64,000 bases of DNA. Origin: Mycteria americana. Taxonomy: Eukaryota > Chordata > Aves > Ciconiiformes > Ciconiidae. The stretch is taken from NCBI RefSeq assembly GCF_035582795.1, contig NC_134370.1, forward strand, positions 42,643,501 through 42,707,500, in the 5' to 3' direction. A program made the position numbers and the translations under genes. The notes below the pieces were generated by a model. It made no database searches and had not been told where the DNA came from. It saw only the letters and a list, made by a program, of their open reading frames with translations. Of this stretch, positions 20,236 through 50,000 are shown in pieces (within the stretch, counting starts at the first letter, position 1; every line of letters starts with the position of its first letter).

Positions 20236-20975
20236 ATAGGGTGTGTCTCAGCAGAAGGGGGCAGCACAGGCAGTGGGGCAGGAGGGTGGCAGCAGGCAGG
20301 GAGGTGCCTGTGGCACAGGGTGGATCTGGCATGGGTGGAGCCAGGGGAAGAAGGGCTTGAGCTGAGCTCCCAAATCCTGTGTCAGAGCCATGGGACCCAA
20401 ATGGTAGCACTTCCTGCCAGCTGTGCAGAGCAAGTCTGTCACAGGGGCTACAAGATGCTGCAGCAAGTCCCTGTGACCCCCCCCCAGCACACTGCCAAAA
20501 CAGGCCCCGGCTTGCTCTGTGACCAAAGACTAGCCACTGTGACTCCCACCAGCAGCTCAGCTCCCATGATCCTGGTCCAAGACAAGCATTCATGCTTGCA
20601 GGCAACATTGGTACTCAGGGACCAGCCCACAGTCCACAAGGACACTGCTCACACACAGCAGCCATGCCTGCTTGGGAAACACTCCCACATTGGCCACACG
20701 TGAGCAACAGGGCAGCTCAGCTGGGGGCCCAAGGGCAAGCAGGGCTCAGCTCCTACCCACAAGCTTCAGAGGATGACAGCAGAACTGCAAGTGCTGTCCC
20801 TGCTGCTCAGCACCATCCTGTGGTTTTCTAGCCCATGAGGCTCCTAGGGTGGCAGTCACTGCAGCTGGGGACATGCAACTACACAGTGTTAGTATGGGGT
20901 GAGAAGCATAGGTGTCCCCCCTCCACATGCCTACAGTGACACTGGCCCTAGGACACATAAAACCACCAAGGAAAT
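20236..20975. other. ADAM8-ERLIN1 convergent intergenic spacer
   Basis: About 740 bases between two convergent 3' ends. No repeat, RNA gene or exon was recognised. Confidence 0.55.
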
Positions 20976-23900
20976 GGTAAGAAAATAGTTTTATTGTGCT
21001 TTATCAAAAGAACTTAACACTGTGCATGTAAACTTGAACATATGTATTGTGTTTCCTTAAAGGTGCAGATCCAGTGGCAGACCCCTTTAGTCACATGAAC
21101 ACATAGGCCTTTTGAACAGAGAGAAAAAACAGTTCAAACCCACATTCCCAGTTGCACCCATGTTCCCACTCTGCAGCTCCCAGCTCAGAGAGAAGCAAAG
21201 CCCAGACTGGGGTGTTAAAGCCATGGTGAATCCCTCCTCTTGCACACCTATGCAGGTTTCTGAAGTGGTGGCTGGGGAAGCAGAGAGGGATGGAGGAGGT
21301 TTTGCAGAAGGCACTGAGCATCATGCAGATGTTGCTGCAGGACTTCAAACCACAGGAGCAACCCCAGGTGTCCCTCAGACCACATGGGTAGGAGGTGGCT
21401 GATACATACCCAACCATAGCAGGATGACATTTAGCCAGAGTGACAGCCACTAATGGCAAAGTTACGCATCCACCTGGACAGCTGCAGGGAGGCCCAGCAA
21501 GGTTCAGATCCAAAGGGAAGCGCCCTTCCTGCAGGGGCCTGGAAGGCTTTCCTGCTCCCTGCATGGGATCTCACTCCAGTCACTACAGGAGAGCTGAGCT
21601 GCCCTATTATTGCTTCTAGTGGTTCCCCTCATGGCCTTAGCTTCTTGGCATCTCCAGGTTGGCAGAACCTACCCTCTCCACCCAGCCTGATGCCCAGGGT
21701 TTAATGCCAGTACTAGGTAGCACCCAACCCCAGTGAGCACCACATGGAGACAAGTCTACGTCTCCTCCAGGAGTGCTTCTGTTCTAAAAAGCCTGCCTTC
21801 ATCTCAAAATTCAACCAAAGTGGCTGCTGCAGGCCAGCAACACTGAGGAGGTGGAGGGTCAAGGAGATTTGAATCCACTGGGTCCTCAAAGCCCTTCCCA
21901 CAGAAGAAATGGGATCCTGCAAGTCAAACAGTACTTCAGGAGACATTTCAACCACCACAGCTACAAAATATACTGCCATCCCCTGTCTGCCCTGGTACCT
22001 TTCCCCTGAGGAGGGCACTGCAGGGTCTAATGGGGCTAACGCTGTGCCTACCCACTCCTCTCCTGCCATCAGCCATGGGTTTCAGCTCTGCCCTGACTGC
22101 TGGCTGAGCTGCCTTCCAGCACGACACGCAGACATTGTTCCTGCTCCTCTGCCCACCAGTGTCCTTCAAAGGCTGCTCTTCACCAGGAGGGCACTGTTTG
22201 CCCAAGCCTTTGGCAGGTGAAGACATAAGCCCCCCCATACCAAACCTCGGTTTAGTGCTCCCCAGACTGGGATCTGCAAGGCACATGGCTGTGCATCAGG
22301 TGTGTACAGCAAAAACTGGAGAAACCTCACCTCTTGGCAACAGCACTACCCTTCCTCTCATCCTCAGAGCACAAGGAAGCATGCTCACTCACAACCTCCC
22401 TGGAAGCCAGCATTGGTGCTCAGCACCTTCACAGCTGGCTGCTCACTGGGGCAGGGTTCTGGTCCCTGGCTCCTGCCATGGCCGGGATTGAAGAGGAGCT
22501 GGTATCCTGTAGCAGAGCACCAACTGGGCCTTGGGAGTTTGCAGACAGATGGAGGAAAGAGAGACCACCTAAAACTGCTGCGAAGTCCCACAGTCATGTA
22601 TTACCCAAGCTGGCCAGCAGTGGCAGCAGGAGAGGCAGGGTCAATGCATCCCTGCTCTGCTCCAGAGATGGAGGAGAGGCAGCCAGAGCAGGAGCTGAGA
22701 CAGCGTAAGGCACCGTATGTTACCAAACTTCCTTGAGGAGAGACACTGCCATCCTCCGAGTCAAGCCAAATAGGATAAGAAAGCAGCACTGGAAAGCCTG
22801 AAGCCCACACAACTTGTTTGGGGAAATCATTAGCACAGGTGAAGTTCAGGCCATTAGTTTTGGGTTGAATGTTTCACCAAGGCAAAATCTAAGCATGTTC
22901 CTCCCCTTGCCATGAGGCTGCAGACGGTGCCAGGGACCGAAGATCTCAACGCCAGCATCAACCGGCCCATCAGCACCAACCAGCCGAGTGCCCGGAGTGT
23001 CACCACCAACCAGGCCATCCTGCGAGCTGCGCCAGGACCGAGCACTGCACCTGGCTGCACCTGAGGGGACAGGAAAGCAGGATGAACATACAGATATCCC
23101 AGGCTGGCGGAGGAGAGGCGGTCTCTGAACATGTAGTGGGTTCAGAGGCAGGCAATGCTGCAGTGCTACCAGCTGGGGAACGGCATTTCAGCTCAAGCTC
23201 TTGCCAGTTGCTTCCCCAGCCATCATCTTCTGGGATTGTCGCAGAACACAGCAAGAAACAGGTTCTGGAAACAAGCATATCCTCACAGGCAAAGGGGAGG
23301 ACAGAGGAAAAGAGAGGAAAGCAGGTGGTACCAGCAGATTTCCCCCCTGAGCACATCTCTTTCTCTCACCCTGCAGTGGCACACAGGGAGCAGGGGTTGG
23401 ATATATTACAACGCACACCAGGAGAAAAGGTCATCCTGCCAGCACCACTTGTGAGTCAAAAGTCCCGCAATGCAGCAAAGCCTGGCCAGTGAAGAGAGGA
23501 CCAGCAACAGACTCCCCACTGTGGCTGTTCAAGGACACATGAAGCAGGTCCCACTTCTTGGAGCAGTGGATTTTGCACTGGGGAGCAGTGATGCCTCACC
23601 TGCTTTGCAGCTGAGATGTCAAACATCTGATCTGCTGCAGAGCAGGGTCTCTTCACTCTTCTCTTCCCCTTCACTTTGCCAGCAAGGCAGAGCAGTGGAA
23701 ATTCAGCCCCCTTTCCCTGGTGAAAACACCTACACGGAGGCTGGGGTCTGAGCAAAGATTTCCCAGCTCTGTTCCCAACCAGCTGCTCGGAGGTGCTCCA
23801 CACACTCTGAAATCTGGTTTAGGGTGCAAGGTGAGACCCAGCCACCCAGCTGAAATGTACTAGTATCAGTCATGGGCAGCCAGCATGAGGCTCTTGCTTG

Positions 23901-24573
23901 GTGAGGGGAAATTACAGAAGCCCGTTAAGAGATTGCTTGCTCCGAGTCGTTACCTAGTGCCGCTGCCTACAGGAAAGGAGAAGATTATGGCTATGCAGAT
24001 CCTATTCAAATAACCTATTCCACACCAAACCGCTCCTCACCAGGCCTCGCCCTGAGCAGGAACACGGCAGCCTCTAAGGGCCAAGGAGACCCCACTCCAC
24101 TGGAGTCCTTGAGGAGAGTTAGATCATGCTGGTAGAAACCTGCCTCAGAGTCCACAAAGCGAAGCTTCATCAGCAGGATGAAGGAAACCTCTTCACTCGG
24201 CCTCAGCGAGAAGCACTGGAGAATGACCAGCATGCAGCAACATAGCACTCAAAGCCACGTCTCCTACCTCCAGAGTAATTCTTGCTAAATAATTGCACCT
24301 ACTGCAGAAGGCTTTCCTGGTGTCTGTCTTTTAATATTCCAGTATAGGCATGTTAGTACAGGATTATCCCTCATTTGGAAGCACCAATTTAATAGGGAAA
24401 GAAATAGAAGAGGCAGAGCACTTGCAATGTGTTGCCAGAAGAAAATCAACCCAACTGCCACCTATATACAAGATGTCCATGCATGCGCTGCATCCACCCC
24501 ACCACCACAGGGCAACATCCCTATTCACAGCTGGGCTAGCCGTTGAGCTATACCAGGTATCTTTCTACCTCTG
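20976..24573 (-). other. ERLIN1: ERLIN1 3'UTR (inferred, up to 3.6 kb)
   Basis: Stretch from the ERLIN1 stop codon to the first canonical minus-strand poly(A) hexamer. No protein family is recognised. A CG-rich block at about 22854-23132 with an open minus-strand frame stands out. A shorter UTR using a variant hexamer is possible. Confidence 0.45.
20990..20995 (-). terminator. ERLIN1: Putative poly(A) signal of ERLIN1 (AATAAA on minus strand)
   Basis: TTTATT on the plus strand, i.e. AATAAA reading with ERLIN1. It is the only canonical hexamer I noticed between the ERLIN1 stop and ADAM8. Confidence 0.5.
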
Positions 24574-42708
<18,135 letters not shown>

Positions 42709-42719
42709 CCTCACATCAC

Positions 42720-43310
42720 CTGCGGGACAGAGACCGTTACCACCTGGACCAGCATGTTGCCTGGACGATGGGGCGCCGTTTATCCACGGTCTGCATGAAG
42801 ATCTTCACTCTCTCTCCTCCCTAACAGCGTCTCTGCTCCTTTTCCAACAACAAAACCTTCTCAGCTTTTGGACGAAATAGCCAGGGAATACCCGCAAAGC
42901 ACCCAGCGGACGTCGCTGTGCAGTGCAGTTCCATCACTCCCTCACGCTAATTACAGCGGGCGGAACGCCGCCACTAAAGGCGCACAGCGACCTCCGGCTG
43001 ACGAGACCCCCGGCGCCGGAGGAAGGGCGCGGGCGCACCCGCTGCACCGGGGCCGGCAGCCCACTCCCCGGCCAGGGTGGGCCCGCCGGCGGCTCCTGCA
43101 GCCCAGGGTTCCTGCTCCCGCCCTGCTCGCACCTCAGGCCGCTTCGTTGGGCGGTGACAGCCCCCAGCAGGGAGCCCCCGCTCCGCCCCGCGAGCCGGGC
43201 ACAGCCAAGCCGGGACGGGGCTGGGCTGGGCCGGCACCGGGCACCCGGGGCCGAGGGCCCCGCCGCCGCTCCCGCTCACGGCCCAGCCCCCCGCCCCGCG
43301 CGCCCCGTAC
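42720..43310 (-). other. ERLIN1: ERLIN1 intron 1
   Basis: 591 bases, strongly GC-rich on its 5' side as part of the CpG island. Begins GTACGG and ends CCCGCAG. Confidence 0.7.
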
Positions 43311-43450
43311 CTGCCGCCACCGCGCTCCCACGTGCGGCCGAGGCCCCGTTCCCACCCGGCCGCGCACGCGCGCTGCCCCCCCCCCCCCCCCAGCTGCGCG
43401 GAGTGGGCTGGGGGGCGGGTAGGGAGCGCGCGCCGCGCGGCGCCTACTGA
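43311..43450 (-). other. ERLIN1: ERLIN1 noncoding exon 1 (5'UTR)
   Basis: A consensus donor CAG|GTACGG on the minus strand places the exon 3' end at 43311. The 5' end is not visible; about 43450 is a guess from the CpG island. Confidence 0.55.
43376..43391. repeat. 16-base C homopolymer (G run on the ERLIN1 strand)
   Basis: Uninterrupted C16 in the ERLIN1 promoter/exon 1 region. The complementary G tract could form G-quadruplex DNA or RNA, and is also a likely sequencing-error spot. Confidence 0.85.
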
Positions 43451-43514
43451 TGGCGTCACAGGGCGCAGGGCCCCGCTCTGATCCCGGCAACGGCATGAGG
43501 GCGAGGGAGCACCG

Positions 43515-44043
43515 AGAGCCTCTCCACAGCATTTATTGCAGTTAACTCTATTTAAAATATATATATAATCTATACATTCGTATTACACACGTGAGCAGTC
43601 GTGACAAGCGGCAGGAGGGCCGGGGGTGTGGGGGGGTGGGAAGCAGCAGGGCCCTGGCCCCGAGGCAGCCACCACCCTTTGCTCTCCTCCCTTTCTTTCC
43701 AGGAAAGGTTCTGCGCCAGCTCCTCTCGGACATGTATGACTGGCTGCCCCCACGAGTGCCCACCACAGGTGAAGGCAGAGGGCACCGCAGGTGCATCTCC
43801 AACAAGCAGGTTACTTGTTTAGTTGAAAGCCCAACTAGGGAACAGCCTGTAAAATGCTGTTTGCTACTGCCCATGGTGTATCTGCTAGTGACCACCACCA
43901 CCTTTGTAATCAACACCACTAAGGTTTACAAAACACAAGGTGATTGATCGACCAGTCCCTTCCAGCTCATCACATCGAAGGCTGCCAAGCCACCTCTCAA
44001 GCATGCAGGCACGTTGCAGATAGCAGCACGTCAGCTCCTTTGG
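43515..44043 (-). other. CHUK: CHUK 3'UTR
   Basis: Runs from the stop codon to just past the AATAAA at 43537-43532, about 0.53 kb. Short frames on either strand here are not coding by homology. Confidence 0.7.
43532..43537 (-). terminator. CHUK: Poly(A) signal AATAAA of CHUK (minus strand)
   Basis: TTTATT on the plus strand, about 507 bases after the CHUK stop codon. Cleavage is inferred near 43515. Confidence 0.7.
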
Positions 44044-44070
44044 CTATTTGAGCCAGCTCCAATCAAAACT
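44044..44070 (-). CDS. CHUK: CHUK last coding exon (NEMO-binding peptide)
   Basis: A 9-codon exon: SFDWSWLK then TAG (44046-44044). Acceptor CTTCTTTCAG. Human has LDWSWL where this has FDWSWL. The two tryptophans needed for NEMO binding are kept. Confidence 0.92.
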   Translation of the reverse strand, partial: SFDWSWLK

Positions 44071-47000
44071 CTGAAAGAAGAAGCAAGGAAACAACTGAAG
44101 TGCAGGAAATGGCTATTGAATGTACATTTCCAAGGTGGTGACCAAAGGACACTCAGTATCCAGCATCTCTCTCTTCTCAATGAATTGTGTTGATCTAAGA
44201 GCTAAAAAGTAATCTCACAATTTCACGACTTGTTTTGGCCCCAATACAAAATCATCCATACTTATGGCAGTGCTCAGGCACGTCACAGACTGTATTCACT
44301 TTGGAAATTACATTTTGTGCCTGCACAAAACCTACCACCAAGGTTCTTAGTGCACCATGGGACATACTGGTAGTGCAAGAACACAAAAAGAAAGTTAAAT
44401 GTATGCAAGAATAGAGAAAAGGTTCTTAGAGTTACTCATTCTTTTTTCCTCTGTTTTTTTCCCCCAAGCGAATTGAAGAGGACAAATCCCATTTTCTGGT
44501 TCTTGCCTAACTTTTGTCCCCTGACACAAGGAAAAGGGGAAAGAAACCAAACATAACAAAACAGGTGCTGATCTGCAGAGCATGATTCCACAGCAATGCA
44601 TAATCTTTCTGGGCTAAAACATGCCAGAGACAGATGCTGCAGCTTGGAATGAGATACAGATGACAGAGACATGGATGATTAACAAGTAAGAAGCCAGTCA
44701 TACAGCTTCTCGCTCATCTCCAGCCACAGCAAGGAGACAAGACAGGAGAGAAGATCGTATTATACAACTGATACCAACCCTGTCAGAACTGAACAAAGAC
44801 AAACAAAGCATTCATCAACCAATGGATGAAGACCAGGGTATGCATAATTAAGGCTGTTTTCCCCACTAACATAATTACTTTGCCTTAATCAGTAGCTAAT
44901 TTCATTTCCCCATTCATATTGCTCAATCCCTTGCTATTACAGTGTTACCTGCAACTCCCACTAACAAGTTTTCATTTCCCCATCCCAAATAACTTAGTAA
45001 CTCCAGCAAACTCTCACTTCACTGCTTACTATTATTCATAAACATGAGAACATTAAAATGTTTATGAATTATAAGAGCTCCATTTCATCACCCACCTCCA
45101 TTTCCCCAACCCTCTGTTCTTTGTTATTTCAGCAGTTACAATTGATAAACAACTTCAACTTTATTATCCCATGAGAATGGAAGTTATCCCTATAGAGACC
45201 TTTAAGAAGCTTTTTGAAAATCCAAGTTACAGCATTATCAGTAGATCTTTGACTTCTTTACAGGACTGCAATAAATCTGTGAGACAATGTCATGCTAACA
45301 GAAGCTGTATTGACTCTTATCCATTATAAACAGGTCAATCTACATGCCTAGCTGTCCTTTTCTCATTATATTTATATAGGTGCTTCTATGATACAGCCCC
45401 CTAAAATCAGCTGAGAGCCTCTTCTAAAAGACCGGTATTCCGTGGTGCTCTTAATTCTTCTGGTAACCAGGCTCTTTTGAGCAGTAACTTACTGGCCTCA
45501 ATTAGTAGTTCAGGAAGAGAGTTTCAGATTGCATCAAAATGTCTGGGTGGTCATTATTTACTTTTGTCATTTCTTGCTATTTCAAATACCAATTTGTGCA
45601 AAGAGCCTTCTTAGGACTCTCTAAATCCCCACTTCTGCCAGAAGGAGAGCTTCAGTCAATGATCAGGAAAGGGCTCTGGAAATGGAGAACCCTGGCCACT
45701 CCAGTGCAGGGACACAAACCAGGACTCTCCAGTTGAGAATGCAACCAGCATTCAGAGCAAGCTCTACCAGCCAGGGGGTCCCACAGAACAGCCCACTCCA
45801 CCACACAGACCACTCGGCTGACACTAGCACCAAGTGCTACCTTCCATAAGGACCGGCATGTTAGCAGAGTTCAGGAGGGATGACACATGCCAGCCACAGC
45901 AATTCACATCATCACAAAGGACCCTATTTAAGAGGTTCTCCACACCCCCCGAGGACCCTGATGTGGCTCTTAAAAATCAGGTCCTCAGAGATACATCAAC
46001 AGACTTACCATCATGCTGTTGTTCTGCTCCTGTCTCGCCTCCTGCAAAATACTGCTAAAGAGTTCGAGGTAATTCAGATTCTCTTCTATCACATGGACAA
46101 AATGTTCCCTGAAGGGAAGGGAAGGCATAAGACGACAGATTTAAAACACTAACACCAATATCAAAGGGCTCTGCACTAGGGGAAAAAAAAACCCAAACCA
46201 AAAACAACCAGCCAAAAATAACCCCCAAAAAACCCACCCCAAAAAACTGATTTGTAGGAGTTCTCTGGAATTGTAGGAGCTACCTTGTAGGGCACAAAAA
46301 CATGCCTTGAGGTGGCATCCTGTAGATCGCCACCCTGGAAGTGTGGATTTGCTCTCCTTCCCTACAGAGGAACTGCACAAAACACACTGAAATTCAGCCT
46401 TAACAGAACCTCGGAAGTGAGCTGAGTACAAGGGGCCTGAAATCACTGTCCGCTCCCCATAAGGTTTACATCTCTTGACTCTTTGTACAGTGAAGTCATG
46501 GTTCAAAGAGGAGCTCTGAGGTGATCCAAAGGCACCTTGCTCAGGAAAGCACCTATTTAAAGGTGATCACCCCACATTACTCAGAGGCGAAAATTGCCCC
46601 ACAGCAGCAGACAGAAAAGAGGAAGCAGAAAAGGTTGCTCAGGGTTTCAGAAAAATAAACTAACTTCCAGCAAAAGCTTACTTAGAAGATGTGTATCTTC
46701 AGAACCTAGGTTATTTCCCTGACCACCCAAAAAGAAAGTGATGGCCAAATGGTTGTATGCAAATGTTCACAACCCCTGCCCCAGCCCCCACAAAACCAGC
46801 ACTGCTGTGGATCAAGGGCTGAGCAGTCTTTGAGGGGCATCTTCCCTTCTGTTATGCTGACTGGAAGTAAAATTGCTAATGAAATGAAGATAAAAACCCC
46901 GCAGCTCCTGACAACTCTCTTACTCAGCTACGGCTGGCTGAGAGAGAGGGGCCTTAATAACCAAATCCCCAAGACAATAATGTGACATGCAAGAAAGGAA

Positions 47001-50000
47001 TAGCACAGTGCTAGCTGATGGAGATCACAAGCTTTAGCTAAGAGTGGTATGTGGAATGCTCAGGACCAGAGAGCAGAGGTTTCTGAATAAAGAGTTCCAC
47101 CTAATTCCTGATTTTTTAGAGCACTAGTAACATATGAGCTACTGAAACATGTTTTGGAAGGATTAAAAAAACCCAGATATTGAACCAGATGGATTGCTTA
47201 CTGACTCCAACCGCAGACCTCCATTTGAATTAAGACTTCTTAAAATCGCTGAAACTGTAAGAAGCACTAAATATGGCCTGATTTATCCGGGACTTGCATC
47301 AGAACTTGGGCATGAAAAGAAACTGCATTTTGGCTCAAAATCTCATTGCTGCATTTTGCTGTGGTATGGCCAGCGGTAAGTTACTAGAACTCCAGTCAGG
47401 AGTTGAACAATGTTGCCTTCAGAGACAGTCTAGTATGCCCAAACTCTCCCTGCTCAGCATATCCAAAAACCACCACAGGGGACGTGGTGAAGACATGCCC
47501 CTCAGGCCCCCTTAGCACTGGAGACTCCAGTGGCAAAGGACAGGATTTCAGAGTGTATGCGTACAAAACGGCTACACCGACTTCTCTGCAGTGGCCTCCT
47601 TTCCCAACAGCTCTTACCCATCTTCGGGAGTTGCCATAGATGAGAGAGGGTGAGGTACGTTCCCCGAGGAGCTCTGTGGGAGCCACGTGGCTGCTGGAGT
47701 TGAGGCTGTCCCTTCCAGGCTGGAGCTTACCAGCGATCGAGAAGAGCTCTGAGTCTAGAAAAAAGAAATTCATCTGCTGCGATGGACACAGGAAGAATTT
47801 AGTCAGGCTTAATTATTTTGTACGCAAGACCTGCAATTAAACATAAACCCTGTTTGTAACATATACACACAGGCCATGCCTGTGGCTGGCAAGTCAGCTG
47901 ATACAACCCTCCACAGTTCTGCAAATAGCTGGTACCAAATGTCTCTGCATGTAAGTCATCCGTGTTGTACATGGCATATCTCCTACACCGAAGAATTAGA
48001 AGGTGGTGCCATGTCCTAAACTGTGAGTCACGCACAGCAGCAACTCTCCTGTTGGGGAAAGACATACACGTTTCCTATGCTGATCTTGAATGTAGGCATG
48101 CGGAAATCAGGAGATCGCTTCAGCTGTATAGTCACTATAACTGATGCAGAAAAAGCAGTGTAGTCTTAAGACACCCTAACCTAACCATGAAAGCACCTAT
48201 TTCACTTTTGCAGCACTAAAATCACGATAGCTTTAATACATCAGGCTGAAGTTCACCATTCTCAGTGTACACCCTCCAACAGCAGCCAACACTAGATGTT
48301 CAGGGAACGCAAGAACAAGGCGCATGGCATGGCATGTCTACCGCACTCCAGCCACCAGCGATTCACAGTTTGATGACTTACTGGGACCAAGGACTCCTCT
48401 ACTGGGCTCCGTTTCCATGAGTTTGTCTACCCCCTTTCTAAACCTGTGTCGACTTTTAGCATCTCAAACTTCCCTTCTCTACAGTGAAATCAACCATTGT
48501 GTGGAAGTTATCCCTTTTTGGTCTCTTCAGAGTTTCATTTGATGTACCCTGGAAGGAAGAGCAAATGAATAGTCCAAAAGCTACTTACGCAAGCAATTTT
48601 CAGCAAATGCCATATCTCCCTTTGTCTTTTGCCCTGCATCTGCATCACTGAGTTGTCAGCTTCCTTGATGTTATTTAGAGCCACTTCAATCTTTGGAAGC
48701 AAGTCAATGATCTTCTGCTTACAGCCCAAAAGCTTGCTATAATAAAAACCAAACACAAAGTTACTTTCCAGCTTGTGTGGCAATGTTTTGGCAAAACCAA
48801 AAGCCTCACCTTGGGATTCAGGAAAAATTCTGTGAGAATACCCCTTTCTCTTAGCACAGCATTGCAATAACTTCAGGTACAAAACCTGCAAGACTGGAGG
48901 GACCCCTGGACTTTTCCAAGTCCAGTTAAGACTCAAAAAAGCAGGCAGACAACACTACTATTAATACCCACGATATAAGCTCTTCTTATTTGAAATGCAA
49001 AAATTGATCCTGATGACAATGGACAGCACAGCAACTCAACCATGGTATTTTATTAATCTTCTCTGGTCTGTGCTGGTCTCTGTGGGCTGACCATACCATA
49101 GCCAACAACTTTCTTTATGGGATCTATGAATCATAAGCCACACATGAAAATAAAACTAAATCATGCTTTGCTGACTACTGAGATCTGCATAATGATATTT
49201 GTTCTGAGCTACTTGAAGAATTAATGAATTAATGAACAGATCACTGAGGTATCTTCTCAGTTGTTATACTATTTCTTTTTTTCTTTAAGATTTTAATCCC
49301 AGCCTAAACACTGGCAGAATTTGTCTCATTTTAAATAAACTCTTGGATGCTAACAGTACAAGCCGTTGCATTCTCCTCCCCTTCCCTATTAGCTATACAC
49401 ATTAGATACATGTTTTAAAAAAGTAGGAATTCAACACAGACACCAAGGAGCAGAATTAATATTGCTGTAAGAAACATATACCTGTGGATGGAGCTTTTGG
49501 GCTCCGATCTGCATGGTTTTCCCTCTCCTTTCCTGCTACAAAGCTACAAATGCTGCAAGTTGCATTTGTTTGGGGTTTTTTTCCTGCATAAAGTACCTGA
49601 GATGGCCGAAGAGCTCCTTGAGAACTCGGTCTTGGCTCTGTACTGTCTGCACAATGATCTTCACCATGTCTGTGCTGTCACTGTAGGCATGATCTGGAAG
49701 GGCCATCAATCACCACATTAGTAAATGCTCTTCAGCGAGGAGCCACTCTGGACACAAATGCCCAGAGTTAAGGAAAGATGTGACTTAACAAGTACAGCCA
49801 AACAAACTGAAAAACAACGAAACATCTTAAAAATCTGTCACAACCTCTCATTAGGCACAGCTTTTCCTTAAGGTCTCTTCTCTCCGCAGTAACGTATACA
49901 ATTCCAGCCACTCTCGCTGTCTAGATAATGGCTTCAATAAGGATTGCAGCCAGTTGCCAAATGCACAACTAACTCTTTCTGCTCAGCAGTTACAATGTTC

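Larger units (their letters stand above)
42950..43500 (-). promoter_or_regulatory. ERLIN1: CpG island / promoter of ERLIN1
   Basis: Dense CpG and GC boxes from about 42950 to 43500. No TATA box. A CRE half-site (TGACG on the minus strand, 43458-43454) and a 16-base C run at 43376-43391 lie within it. The CHUK poly(A) signal is only about 30-80 bases beyond its right edge. Confidence 0.7.

Noticed and set aside
46181-46247. A/C-rich stretch as a possible functional repeat array
   Set aside because: Irregular A and C runs without a fixed unit, best described as low-complexity sequence.
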